From Strigamia acuminata (Eukaryota; Arthropoda; Chilopoda; Geophilomorpha; Linotaeniidae), in contig OX442314.1 of NCBI GenBank assembly GCA_949358305.1, forward strand, positions 36,925,211 to 36,989,210: a stretch of DNA of 64,000 nucleotides, given 5' to 3'. The notes beneath the pieces were generated by a model. It was not told where the DNA came from. It did no database searches and saw only the letters and a program-made list of their open reading frames with translations. The translations under genes and the position numbers were made by a program. Positions 52,580 through 63,081 of the stretch are shown one piece after another (position 1 is the first letter of the stretch; every line of letters begins with the position of its first letter).

Positions 52580-54554
52580 TTAGTCGCCGACGTCGCCGTC
52601 ATCACTGTTCTCATCGCTGTTCTCATCACTGCTCTCATCGCTGTTCTCATCGCCGCTCTCAGCGTCGCTCTCATCATCGGGATACGGAAGGAATTGTAGC
52701 TGCAGCTTCACCCCGTGTCTCTCAGCGGTTTCCTGCATCACATCAGCATCGAAATGCAGTTTTCTCATCTCATTAACTTTCAATTTCACATCCAACTCGA
52801 CCAGAGAACCGATTTGAAACAAATCATCAATCGCTGACGGTCCCAACAAATCACATTCATCAAGTATCAAACTTTTGAGTTTCTTCTTCGCCATAAACTC
52901 AGCAAACTCGCGTGCTATTTTATTGCTGAAACCGCAGCAATTGGAAACTTCAAGCTTCTCGAGTTTCGGACACATGTCCAACACCTGGAAAAAATTACCG
53001 GAAGAAACCCAAACATCCACGGGACCGCCCACACAAAATTCAACTAAATTCTTCAAATACAAATTGTGCAAACTGAGTCGATCAACTTCATTATTTCTGT
53101 CATCTTTGGGGAAACTCCAGCTCCACTGGTACGGGAGTACCCGAGTCATTCGAGCATACAAGAAGGTTAACTCCTTGAATTTCGTCAAACTGAGCAACAT
53201 TTTGAGGGTGAAACCCTCCGAACGGATGTCGATGCTGCAAAGTTTGGGACACGTGAGCACGGCGATGTCCAGCTCATCTTCAATGGAGTCATCGGGGGAC
53301 GCGAGACACAATGTTCTCAGCTTGTATTGCTGTGGTGGCGAGTTAAGCGGCAACAGCGCATTGAGCCACCTACTGGGAAAAAAAACATCCATATCTCCCA
53401 TGTCTTCGATCGATGACATTGTGTTCAATACAAAGCAGCGGCAGTCCGCTGAAATGTCCACACGGGACAAGTCGAATACTCGCAAGGTCTTTCTGAGTGT
53501 GGAATTTTGTCCGCACAGTTTTCTCACAAAAACTTCTGTGGTTCCAGTAATACGAAGCTCTATGAGTGGTAGCTGGGCGATGTGTATGGCCGCATCGTCT
53601 TCAACAACACCGCCGGGAATACGAAGTGTCTGTAAATTTGGCATTATCCGGCACATTTCTTTACACGCACTGGCTGTCAGTGGACTCTTAGTGGGCAGAA
53701 CTAACTCCGTCAGATTCTATGTGATAAATACAATAAGAAGAATTAAAACTAAGAATGTCGCACATTTTCCATTAATGTGCACGCAAATTTTACGGACAAA
53801 ATACATTTTACAACAGAAAAATGCACGTTTTTGTCGGATAAACCATTTTTGTCTGAAAACACTTCTTGCATTTTTATCTGTTTGCAAATGCATTTTTTCA
53901 TTTTCAAATGCATTTTTTCATTTGCAGATGCATTTTTTCATTTGCAAATGCATTTTTTCACTTCACAATGCATTTAACTGTCTGCGTAAGCACTTTTTTG
54001 GCTCGAAAATACACTTTTTGCTAAAAAAGGATCATTTCTGAATTTTTAATATTTACTCTATTTTTCTTCGAATTTAATAATTTATCGTCTTTTGTGATAT
54101 TTTTCGGCTTTATTAACAATAAATTCAAGCTCCATCACTGTCTATGTGAAGTCAGTTCCTTTTTGATACTCACTTTCAACTTGTGACCACTAATTGCAAG
54201 TAAAAATTCAAAATCAAAATTTGGACTGTAAAACCCCATCTTAAGTTCGTGCTGCTGTTTGTATAGAAATGGAGCAACGTCCCACGCTTGTGGTCTGCGA
54301 ATTTCGTGGTCCCAAAAACTCAAAAAACTGAACCTCGTCAGTATTTCGTCGCAAACAGTGTAAGCTAAATCGGACCGTGTGTTATTGATAATTACGAAAT
54401 AAATTCACAAATTCAAGTGTAACTTACGTAGGTTATCGAAATAAGTGATTAGTTGCGGCGTGTTTTTCATTTGAACGTCGTCCATGACCTCAACCTTCCA
54501 TTGAATCAAACAGCCGAAAAGAATTTCAATTGCCATGTCGCTTAATGTGTCCAT
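52580..54554 (-). CDS. Three-exon LRR protein with acidic tail, 484 aa
   Basis: Exons (minus strand): 54554-54428, 54364-54174 and 53716-52580; phases 1 then 0 fit exactly. The N-terminus (MDTLSDMAIEILFGCLI, then LPYTVCDEILTRFSFL) looks like a degenerate F-box or cullin-receptor box. The body has leucine-rich repeats: LTELVLPTKSPLTASACK, LRTLCLASPDDSIEDELD, LEKLEVSNCCGFSNKIARE and LKSLILDECDLLGPSAIDDL. The last 35 residues are almost all D, E, S and N. Similar in layout to the protein at 27080-28414. Function inferred only: a binding adaptor, perhaps for ubiquitin ligase work. The second intron (53717-54173) holds a 20-bp tandem repeat. A truncated copy lies at 55280-55472. Confidence 0.75.
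53883..53970. repeat. 20-bp tandem repeat in an LRR-gene intron
   Basis: The unit CAAATGCATTTTTTCATTTG occurs about four and a half times. Each unit is itself an inverted repeat (CAAATG with CATTTG). Confidence 0.9.
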
Positions 54555-55090
54555 TTTCGATTCTGCTCAAAAAATGGAGAATTTAATGGTGAAATTTTGC
54601 ATGAAGACCTTATAAAATTTTGAACCCTAAGCTTCTTTTTCTGTCATAATTTCCAACAATAGTTACTCTAGCAACAAGTGAACAAAAACGTGGAAATGTT
54701 TAGCAACAATAAAAGGTTATTGCCTTGCCAAAAGGAAATTAAAAAATAAATTACCACAAACCAAAACATTAAAATAAAAAGTTGTTGTTGACTCCATTGA
54801 TATGTGTTTATTGTAAAATTCCATTGTGGTTTGTTGCTTCATGCTTCTTTTCTTGAGTAATATGTGAATATGTTCCCCACTTTAACCTTGTGTCACAAAT
54901 TTTGAATAAAATAAAATAAAACTAGAACAACCTCAAACGCCTCAAAATCCTCCTCTGACTACTTCTAAACAGCGTCATCAATGGAGTGTTTCCTATTAAA
55001 ACAGTTGTTTCAGTTGATAAAAGGTAACAGTAAATTGGAAAAAAAATATTTGAATCCAAAGTGACAACACAAACTAAACAAACACTCAAA
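54555..55090. other. Upstream region of the LRR gene
   Basis: AT-rich. No clear TATA box next to the ATG at 54554 and no other gene recognised. Confidence 0.5.
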
Positions 55091-55472
55091 TTAGATGAGA
55101 ATTGCTTAAAGCCAAATAAAGATACAGTGTATACACACGTTAATTGATCATTTTTGGTTAGACGGGTTACTGAACAAGTTTTGGTATAATATTAAGTCTA
55201 CACAACTATTGACAGACATGGAATATTTACTTTCAATTTTGAAATACAAAAAAAAATCGATTTAATGCAGACACGCAGGCTCTGACAACTCGTTAGTCGC
55301 CGACGTCGCCGCCGTCACCATCGTCGCTGTCATCGTCGCTCACATCGTCGCTCAGATCGTCGCTGCCATCATCGGACCAGGGAAGGAATCGTAGCTGCAG
55401 ATTCACCCCGTGTCTCTCAGCCGTTTGCTGCATCATATCAGCGTCGAAATGCAGTTTTCTCAACTCATTAAC
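55091..55472 (-). pseudogene. Partial copy of the LRR gene 3' end, cut by Copia-2
   Basis: 55280-55470 encodes the same final segment as the intact gene (VNELRKLHFDADMMQQTAER, then an acidic D/S tail), and 55091-55260 matches its 3' flank. The match stops abruptly at 55472, where the Copia-2 LTR starts. The rest of the copy may lie beyond the right edge. Confidence 0.85.
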
Positions 55473-55611
55473 TGTTAGTGTAATCCACAAATAAATGCCA
55501 GAGGCAAATCTCATCTCGACATGTTTTATTAATTTTGTTTACAACAATGTGTACACCAATAATATACCACTAGTGATATCTTACATTGATGCCAATATTC
55601 ACGTTACAACA
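55473..55611 (-). repeat. Copia-2 3' LTR
   Basis: 139 bp, TGTTAG...AACA, the same end words as Copia-1 but otherwise unlike it. Its partner is outside the window. Confidence 0.75.
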
Positions 55612-55648
55612 CTCCCTCATATTGGCTATCATCTAAATTTTTATTCTG

Positions 55649-56043
55649 CTAAACTTGTTTAATTCCTAGCCCTTCTAATGCTACCATCAATTTTGGTTGA
55701 GTCAAAGCTTTAGTTGTAATGTCTGCTAACATTTCTGCAGTTTTAACATATCTTATGTTGTACTGTTTGTTTTCAACATCTAGTCTCAGAAATAACAATC
55801 TTCTTTGAAAATGCTTTGTCCTAGCATGAAATTTTGGATTGAGACATAATGCAATCGCCGCTTGATTATCAGATAACAATGTTATGGGTGTCTGAGCAAC
55901 TTTTCCAAATCCGACTTCATCCAATAATGACTTGAGCCATTTTACTTCTTTAGCTAACTCGACTAATGCCAAATACTCTGCTTCACAGGATGAAAGCGCC
56001 ACTAGTCGTTGCTTTCGAGATTGCCATGAAATGGCTCCACCAG
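55649..56043 (-). pseudogene. Copia-2 Pol, C-terminal RNase H part
   Basis: Has GGAISWQSRKQ, LSSCEAEYLALVELAKEV, LLSDNQAAIALCLNP and HARTKHFQRR, the second half of Copia RNase H. The frame starts at the insertion point and ends with a normal stop. Confidence 0.9.
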
Positions 56044-56103
56044 CACTGGAAAAAAAATCAGATTTACTCACTTGTAAAGAATTGTAAATATATAGGTAGA
56101 TGG

Positions 56104-56626
56104 TGTGAAAATCGGATGATTTTACGCGTGAGTTATTATTTGAGTTTCATCTATATTGTTTAAATTAGTATTGTTGATTTATATTTCTATTTTTTACTTG
56201 TGATTTTTTAATATTGAATTTATGATTTTATTTGATTTGTGTATTTGATTTCGATGTTACATTTTTATATTATAATGTATTTTGTATTTCCATTGAGATG
56301 TGTTGACCTGTTCTTTTATTGGAATCTTAACTTGTTAATCCCTTTTAATCCCTTTGCATTCCTCTGCTCGAACACGTCATTCCCCTATCTTACGGATGCT
56401 TGTGATTGGTTCTGTGAACCGTGTCATTTGCATTTCCTTTTCCTTTTTTGAATAGAATAAACTCAGTGTACTTTTTCAACTAAAACTGTGTGGTCGTGCT
56501 CCTTTATACTCCAACGCCATTTTGGACTTCAACGCAATTTTCAACTGTTACATCCACTTGTAGTCAAGGACTTTAGAAATTGATTGGTAAACTTTGAATA
56601 TCTTTTTATTTACTTCAAGTTTAACA
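56104..56626 (+). repeat. BEL 5' LTR
   Basis: 523 bp, TGTGAAAATC...TTTAACA, identical by eye to 61458-61980. Confidence 0.95.
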
Positions 56627-56627
56627 T

Positions 56628-56645
56628 TGGTGCCGAAACCCGGGA
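56628..56645 (+). promoter_or_regulatory. BEL primer-binding site
   Basis: TGGTGCCGAAACCCGGG directly after the 5' LTR, starting with the TGG that pairs with a tRNA 3' end. It resembles primer sites of other BEL/roo elements. Confidence 0.7.
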
Positions 56646-56683
56646 ACATTTTAAATTCCGAATTCATCTAAAAATCTACTAAA

Positions 56684-59600
56684 ATGGTGAGAAATTTCGA
56701 GTTAAAGAACAAAGCATTCCGAGCGGCCATGATGGTCACGGAAACACTCCTGACCACGATAACCACTGCGCTGAATGGGCGAGCTGCAATTCCGCAAGCC
56801 ACAATCGAATTATGGCTGCAACAGCTCGAACAAAAACAGAAGCGAGTGCAACAAACGTTCGACGCCACACTGGATCAAGCAAAAAACGACCAGGAAATTG
56901 ACGAGACCGTAATAGCACTCGACGCATTGGAGGACCGCTTGGCCGCATCAAGAGCCGATCTAAACAGGTACACTCAAATGAATTACCCGCCTAATTTACC
57001 CCAGAATCCACGACCGAACGCGGACGCGCAACCGGCGGACATCGACGCACTAGCGGCGGCTATTACCGCAGCAGTGACGGCGGCAACACCACGCACGACC
57101 CCGACGAACGGCCAGCCATTCATCAAACGTAAGCCACTGGAAATACCTAAGTTTGACGGGCGTAAGCCAGAAGAATGGGGAGGGTTTTGGAAGACATTTT
57201 CTATCCAAGTCGGAGACGATGAACAATTGGATGGAACAAATAAACTGTTATATTTAAGAAATTACCTAATTGGAGAAGCGCTCGACGACATCAAAGCACT
57301 CGAGATCACCGCAGGAAATTACGTCGTAGCGATTGCACGCCTACAGAAGAAATACGGCGATAAAATCGTACTCGAGAATAAATACTTGTCTAACCTCATA
57401 AATTTGCCATCTGTTAGCAGCGAGCGAGATCGAATAGGTTTACAGAAGCTGCACAGACACGTGGAAGTCAACATAGAGAATCTAGCCAACATCGAAGTAC
57501 CACTGGCGGAAATACAGCGGACCATTTTTCCCGTGCTGTCGTCTGCAGTTCCACGTAGTATCATCATGGAATATGACAAAGACTGCGATGGAGAGAGGTC
57601 GATAGCAAGGTTGATGGACTGGTTGAGTGATCACATAGCTAAACACGCCAAGTACGACATGCTAAAAACCCAATCGAAGCCAGAAACGTCTCACAACAAA
57701 ACGTCGGACAACAATCTCCTCAACAAAGGACGATTTAGTCGAAAAGAAAAGGAACCTCGATCGGGATCGGCGTCGCAACTGTCAGTATTAATAATGAAAT
57801 GTCAATTTTGCGATTCCACAGAACACAATCGGAAAAAATGCCCGCTCACAATGGAGGAGAGACGTAAAAGACTGCAGAAAAAAGGGATTTGCATGAGATG
57901 CTTGGGGAAAGTGCCCCACAAGACGGAAGAATGTAGGACTCGCATGAAATGTTACAGCTGCGAGGGAGCGCATCACACCCACGTGTGCGACACACCAAAA
58001 GCTACAGAAGCCGGCGAGGGAATCACCCACACCAACGCAGTCGTTACCACCTGTCCACCCAAGTCCGAATTTTTGATGGTGCAGATGGTGAAGATGACCG
58101 GACCAACGCACTCAGCTTTGGGAGTGTGCTATATCGATGGGGGAGCCCAACGTACCTTCATACGCTCTGAGTTGACTAAAAAACTGAATTTGAGAATTTT
58201 AGGCACTGAAACGATAAATTTGGCCGTGTTTGGGCAAGAGCCCAGATCAGAAGTTCGCAACAGAGTCGAGTTAGTCCTCAGCCCCGCCAACTCGAAGTCG
58301 CCAGCAGTCACGATTGAAGCCATCGAAGCTGACCACGTCACGTCCACTCCTGGAGAACAACCAAACAAACAACTCAAAGCGGAACTACAACGAAGAAAAA
58401 TCGAAGTGGCCTGCAAGCAAGTTGCGTTGCATTCGAAGGAAGTGGACCTGCTAATTGGAGTGGACCATTACTGGCGAGTGATGACTGGACAAACAGAATT
58501 TTTGGAAGAAAACTTGATTGCAGTAAAAACGAAATTTGGTTGGACATTACACGGACAGACTACAAACGGAACGAGAGTCATTGCTGCACCGGTGAGAATT
58601 AACAAAATAACACTCACCCCATCAACAGATGATCTTTTGCGCCGGATGTGGGAGCTGGAACCGATCGGAGTCCGCCACGAGTCGGTCGAAACGAACGACG
58701 ACGCTGAGACGTTGGAAAAGTTCGAAAAGGCAATCAAGTGGACGGGATCGAACTATTCAGTGGAGCTGCCGTGGATTGTGAATAGCAACGAGCTGGACGA
58801 CAACTATCGAGGCGCCGAGCAACGTATCATGTCACTAATCCGTCGTTTCAGAAAACAGTACCCCAACACTGTGAAGTTACTATTGCGATGCCTGTACGTG
58901 GACGACTTCATCTCTTCGCTCAAGAACGACGCTGAAGCGCTGGTAACATTCCAACAAGCTAATCTGATTTTTGTAGCAGCCGGCATGGAACTCGCCAAGT
59001 GGCAGACCAATTCGCCAGAACTAAGAACAAAATTTCGCGAGGAAAATCCCACTGACTCTCAGCTGATGTCAGATGAAGAGACCAAAGTGTTGGGAGTCAA
59101 GTGGAACCCAAACTCGGACGAATTGGGTCTAGCGGTCGAAGAAACTTGCCCATCTTGCAAGAAAACAACAAAAAGAGAAGTAATAAAAATAACGTCTCAA
59201 ATATTCGACCCTTTAGGATTTGCCACGCCATTCACGGTGACTGCACGAATGTTCTTCCAATCCCTGTGGCTCAAGAACCTGCCATGGGACGACGAATTGG
59301 GCAACGAATTGCTCACCGACTGGAAAAAATGGACCGACCAAATTCCCACGTTGAAATACATTCAAATTCCACGATGGTTAGGATTGGACGAGTTCGACCA
59401 GTGTGAAGTGCACATATTTTGCGACGCGAGTCCGAAGGCATACGGGGCAGTGGCCTATATACAGAACAGTACTGGTGATTTGATCAAAACAAATTTTATA
59501 ATTTCAAAGTGTCGTGTAGCTCCTGTCAAACCACTAACTTTACCAAAACTTGAACTCATGGGAGCATTGATTGCTGTGCGCCTCTCCGACCAAATTAAGG

Positions 59601-61462
59601 AGTTGGTGACACCAAGTGAAATGTTTTTTTGGACAGATTCGCAGATATGCCTCCACTGGATAGGAAACACGTCCAAACGACCACCAACATTCGTGCATAA
59701 TCGAGTCTTGGAGATAAGAGAAAAATCAAGAATTGAAGAATGGAAACACGTGCCTGGAATTGAAAATCCAGCCGACCGCCTGACGAGGGGAATGGACGCG
59801 GAAGCAATGATATCCGACCGACTTTGGTGGCAGGGACCGGACTGGCTGCGCGGAAGTCGCCAGAACTGGCCAAAAGCGCCATCGAATACAGTCGAGGAGC
59901 AAGAAGATGAAGAAACTGCAGAAATTCACGTCGAGGCGGTACAAACAACAACAACTAACATTTTTCCGTTTGACAGGTTTGGATCGCTGTCAAAGGCAAT
60001 CCGAACGCTGGCATGGGTTTTTAGGTTCGCAGACAATGCTGGAAAGCAACAAGCAGATGCCAGTCAACGCGATCGAGGCCCATTGAAAGCAGCCGAGCTG
60101 AAACGCGCGAAATTCAATTTGATTAAAATTGCGCAAACGGAAGTTTATGGCCGAGAGATCGAGGGAATGAGGAATGGCAAATCGGTGCATGGAGAGTCAA
60201 AACTGCGAGACCTGAATCCACGACTAAACGAAATGGGACTGATCGAGCTGCGAAACAGACTGCATGAATCGCGAGATTTGCCCACTGCCACTCAACCTTT
60301 GATTTTGCCACCTAAACACAAACTGACTGAACTAATTTTGCGATTTTCACATTTACAGGTCCTCCATTGCGGACTGACGTCCACGCTATCCAAATTTCGA
60401 GAAAACTACTGGACACCATCCGCAAGGAGGACCTTGAAGACGATGTTGGAACGATGTGTCGTCTGCAAAAAAATCAACGGCCGTCTGATGCGAGAAGTGC
60501 CAGGCGCCCTCCCAGCCGACAGGACGTCAAAAACTCAACCGTTTGCAGTCACCGGAGTCGACTTCGCGGGACCAATAATAGTGAAGGGACGGAAAACTAA
60601 AGCGTACGTAGCTGTATTTACCTGTGCAACAATTCGAGCCGTCCATTTGGAATTGGTGCCCTCGCTAGCAACAACAGACTTTTTGGGGGCATTCGAGCGC
60701 TTTATTGGTCGCCGAGGGCTTCCGAAAACGATGTACAGCGACAACGGAACTACATTCCACCGCGCCCACAAAGAGCTCGCCTCACTCTTAAACCACACGA
60801 AGGACGAGACGTTTCGAAATTACTTGGCCCAAAAGGGCATCGATTGGAAGTTCATCGTCGAAAACAGACCGTGGTGGGGCGGGTTCTGGGAGAGGATGGT
60901 GCAGACGGTCAAGAGGTGCTTAAGGAAAGCTATCGGTTCGGCACACTTGAACTTTTACCAACTCGGAACTTTTCTTGTGCAAACCGAAGCAGTAATAAAT
61001 CGCAGACCGATCACATATGTATACGACGATCCAAACGAAATTGAGCCACTTACGCCCGCACATTTTCTGACCGGTGTGATGTTGACTCACCTACCTGACT
61101 CGGGAGCATCAGACAGCCTCGAACCGACTCAGAAACAATTCATTCGACAATGGCGCTACCAACAGCGTGTGTTGCTCTCATTCTGGAATCGTTGGTCTCG
61201 GGAATATTTGACGGATCTGAAAATTCAAACGGGCAAACCAGGCGTGCGAGAACTCCAGTTGAACGACGTCGTTATAATTGAGGAACCATTCAAACCACGT
61301 CTAAAATGGAAGATGGGTAGAGTGGTCGAAGTTAAGCAGGGTCGAGATAATAAAATCAGATCATGTGAGATGGTGCTCGCTAATGGAGAACATTTACGTC
61401 GACCGATACAACGTCTTGTGCGTTTGGAAGTAGAGTCAAGTGATCCCCGCCCGGCAGTGTGA
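56684..61462 (+). CDS. BEL Gag-Pol polyprotein, 1592 aa, RT core deleted
   Basis: Gag (1-360, with [17 protein letters not shown]), then cysteine motifs (about 370-450: [21 protein letters not shown] and [13 protein letters not shown]); aspartic protease with [11 protein letters not shown] (about 482); RT leader with [10 protein letters not shown] and NYSVELPW; RNase H with [15 protein letters not shown] (about 910); integrase HHCC ([26 protein letters not shown]), and core with [15 protein letters not shown] and [15 protein letters not shown]. Between [20 protein letters not shown] and [12 protein letters not shown] (about residues 705-735) only a handful of residues stand where the family has some 180-200. 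The fingers and motif A with its first catalytic Asp are missing, though YVDD is kept. The gap is in frame. Confidence 0.93.
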   Translation: MVRNFELKNKAFRAAMMVTETLLTTITTALNGRAAIPQATIELWLQQLEQKQKRVQQTFDATLDQAKNDQEIDETVIALDALEDRLAASRADLNRYTQMNYPPNLPQNPRPNADAQPADIDALAAAITAAVTAATPRTTPTNGQPFIKRKPLEIPKFDGRKPEEWGGFWKTFSIQVGDDEQLDGTNKLLYLRNYLIGEALDDIKALEITAGNYVVAIARLQKKYGDKIVLENKYLSNLINLPSVSSERDRIGLQKLHRHVEVNIENLANIEVPLAEIQRTIFPVLSSAVPRSIIMEYDKDCDGERSIARLMDWLSDHIAKHAKYDMLKTQSKPETSHNKTSDNNLLNKGRFSRKEKEPRSGSASQLSVLIMKCQFCDSTEHNRKKCPLTMEERRKRLQKKGICMRCLGKVPHKTEECRTRMKCYSCEGAHHTHVCDTPKATEAGEGITHTNAVVTTCPPKSEFLMVQMVKMTGPTHSALGVCYIDGGAQRTFIRSELTKKLNLRILGTETINLAVFGQEPRSEVRNRVELVLSPANSKSPAVTIEAIEADHVTSTPGEQPNKQLKAELQRRKIEVACKQVALHSKEVDLLIGVDHYWRVMTGQTEFLEENLIAVKTKFGWTLHGQTTNGTRVIAAPVRINKITLTPSTDDLLRRMWELEPIGVRHESVETNDDAETLEKFEKAIKWTGSNYSVELPWIVNSNELDDNYRGAEQRIMSLIRRFRKQYPNTVKLLLRCLYVDDFISSLKNDAEALVTFQQANLIFVAAGMELAKWQTNSPELRTKFREENPTDSQLMSDEETKVLGVKWNPNSDELGLAVEETCPSCKKTTKREVIKITSQIFDPLGFATPFTVTARMFFQSLWLKNLPWDDELGNELLTDWKKWTDQIPTLKYIQIPRWLGLDEFDQCEVHIFCDASPKAYGAVAYIQNSTGDLIKTNFIISKCRVAPVKPLTLPKLELMGALIAVRLSDQIKELVTPSEMFFWTDSQICLHWIGNTSKRPPTFVHNRVLEIREKSRIEEWKHVPGIENPADRLTRGMDAEAMISDRLWWQGPDWLRGSRQNWPKAPSNTVEEQEDEETAEIHVEAVQTTTTNIFPFDRFGSLSKAIRTLAWVFRFADNAGKQQADASQRDRGPLKAAELKRAKFNLIKIAQTEVYGREIEGMRNGKSVHGESKLRDLNPRLNEMGLIELRNRLHESRDLPTATQPLILPPKHKLTELILRFSHLQVLHCGLTSTLSKFRENYWTPSARRTLKTMLERCVVCKKINGRLMREVPGALPADRTSKTQPFAVTGVDFAGPIIVKGRKTKAYVAVFTCATIRAVHLELVPSLATTDFLGAFERFIGRRGLPKTMYSDNGTTFHRAHKELASLLNHTKDETFRNYLAQKGIDWKFIVENRPWWGGFWERMVQTVKRCLRKAIGSAHLNFYQLGTFLVQTEAVINRRPITYVYDDPNEIEPLTPAHFLTGVMLTHLPDSGASDSLEPTQKQFIRQWRYQQRVLLSFWNRWSREYLTDLKIQTGKPGVRELQLNDVVIIEEPFKPRLKWKMGRVVEVKQGRDNKIRSCEMVLANGEHLRRPIQRLVRLEVESSDPRPAV

Positions 61463-61980
61463 AAATCGGATGATTTTACGCGTGAGTTATTATTTGAGTT
61501 TCATCTATATTGTTTAAATTAGTATTGTTGATTTATATTTCTATTTTTTACTTGTGATTTTTTAATATTGAATTTATGATTTTATTTGATTTGTGTATTT
61601 GATTTCGATGTTACATTTTTATATTATAATGTATTTTGTATTTCCATTGAGATGTGTTGACCTGTTCTTTTATTGGAATCTTAACTTGTTAATCCCTTTT
61701 AATCCCTTTGCATTCCTCTGCTCGAACACGTCATTCCCCTATCTTACGGATGCTTGTGATTGGTTCTGTGAACCGTGTCATTTGCATTTCCTTTTCCTTT
61801 TTTGAATAGAATAAACTCAGTGTACTTTTTCAACTAAAACTGTGTGGTCGTGCTCCTTTATACTCCAACGCCATTTTGGACTTCAACGCAATTTTCAACT
61901 GTTACATCCACTTGTAGTCAAGGACTTTAGAAATTGATTGGTAAACTTTGAATATCTTTTTATTTACTTCAAGTTTAACA
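61458..61980 (+). repeat. BEL 3' LTR
   Basis: 523 bp, identical by eye to 56104-56626. The stop codon of the Pol frame falls at 61460-61462, inside it. Confidence 0.95.
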
Positions 61981-62367
61981 GATGGATTTTACAAGTTTGT
62001 AAATTACATTTACAAACAATTGAAAATAAGTCTTTTCCAAACATATTTTCAATCTGGAAAGAGACCATTTCCGTGACTTTTTTTACAATCACTTTACAAA
62101 CATTTTCAATTGTGTAATTATAAAATTTCATAATATATTTCCAATCTATTTCCAATATATTTCCAATATATTTCCAATAAAAAATCTACTACCCTCCATT
62201 TTGAAAAATTTAAATACATGAACTCAATTTTTTTTTTTAAACTGTTTGATTTTTTTTTCAAACACCATTCAACAATTAGTTTTTATTGATTTGATCACAA
62301 TTTGCATTTTTATTAACAGTTTTATTTAAATTTATTTTAATCTTATAGTTTTCTTTTTTCTTACCTT

Positions 62368-62440
62368 GACCTCTGCTGGAATGGAACCTGGGACCCTTCG
62401 TTCTAAAGCCCACTGCCCTATCCACTAGGCTAGTATGGCT
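62368..62440 (-). other. tRNA-like pseudogene or SINE head
   Basis: On the minus strand TAGCCTAGTGG (A box) is followed about 35 bp on by GGTTCCATTCC (B box), with GATAGGGCAGTGGGC between, as in arginine- or lysine-type tRNAs. The anticodon and T stems do not pair well, so it is not a working tRNA. It lies inside the CACTG-ended element. Confidence 0.5.
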
Positions 62441-62542
62441 TGTAATAGTTTAATGCATAACTTCCTATAAATAGTAACTTCTTTGTTAAATAATCTATTT
62501 GAGATTCATTGTATTAAAAATACAATCAATCTCACATTGATT

Positions 62543-62593
62543 ACCGTCGATGAAACAATCCGACTCCTGGAGTCGGATTGTTTCATCGACGGT
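62543..62593. repeat. Perfect 25-bp inverted repeat with a 1-nt spacer
   Basis: The arms 62543-62567 and 62569-62593 are exact reverse complements around a single T. Part of the arm (GTTTCATCGAC) recurs once more just downstream. Confidence 0.95.
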
Positions 62594-63081
62594 ACGTTTC
62601 ATCGACACGAATTTTTCCGTCCCTGCGCCCTGATTGGCCCGATTTCATATTGTCCATGTCGGTTCGAAATTGGACCGTTTTATACATTATTTTATCTTCT
62701 GAGTTGAAATTTGATACAATTTTATTGTTCCTGACTGTATTTTACCTTGTTCTTGTTACATTTCAGATATTTAAATGTTACATTTAAATTTCAGGTATTT
62801 TCTTGCTTTTACATTATTTTTACAATCATTGTGAAATGAAGTTTACAATACATATCCATCCAAAAGAAAATTGATTGGAAACAACATTTCAAACAACAGA
62901 TTTACAACTAATTGAAAATATGACTTTTCATCTCTAGGATTTACTACCCATTTTCAGAAGTTTGGAAATATATAAATATTTCCAACATATTTCCAAAAAA
63001 TTTCCGCATCATAGTAAATTCAACTTTTCCATATAAATTTTCAACTTAGAAATGTTTGGAAATATGCTTTTTTTTCCAGTG

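Larger units (their letters stand above)
56104..61980 (+). mobile_element. BEL/Pao retrotransposon, LTRs identical
   Basis: Two identical 523-bp LTRs (56104-56626 and 61458-61980) are flanked by the 5-bp duplication GATGG (56099-56103 and 61981-61985). A primer-binding site (TGGTGCCGAAACCCGGG) follows the 5' LTR. A single frame of 1592 aa fills the interior, and its stop lies inside the first bases of the 3' LTR. Confidence 0.95.
56044..63081. mobile_element. CACTG-ended DNA element (CACTA-like), split by BEL
   Basis: The ends CACTGGAAAAAAAA and the reverse complement form about 14-bp inverted repeats, with the 3-bp duplication CAG on both sides (56041-56043 and 63082-63084). Without the BEL insert it is about 1.16 kb, non-coding and AT-rich. 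It contains a tRNA-like piece and a long palindrome. CACTG ends with a 3-bp target site suit the CACTA/EnSpm group. Confidence 0.75.

Noticed and set aside
52875-54041. 388-aa plus-strand ORF opposite the LRR gene
   Set aside because: Antisense shadow; the minus strand gives three exons with consistent splice phases and LRR motifs, and the tail of the plus ORF runs through a tandem repeat.
62368-62440. Functional tRNA gene
   Set aside because: A and B boxes are recognisable but the anticodon and T stems do not pair, so it is called tRNA-like only.
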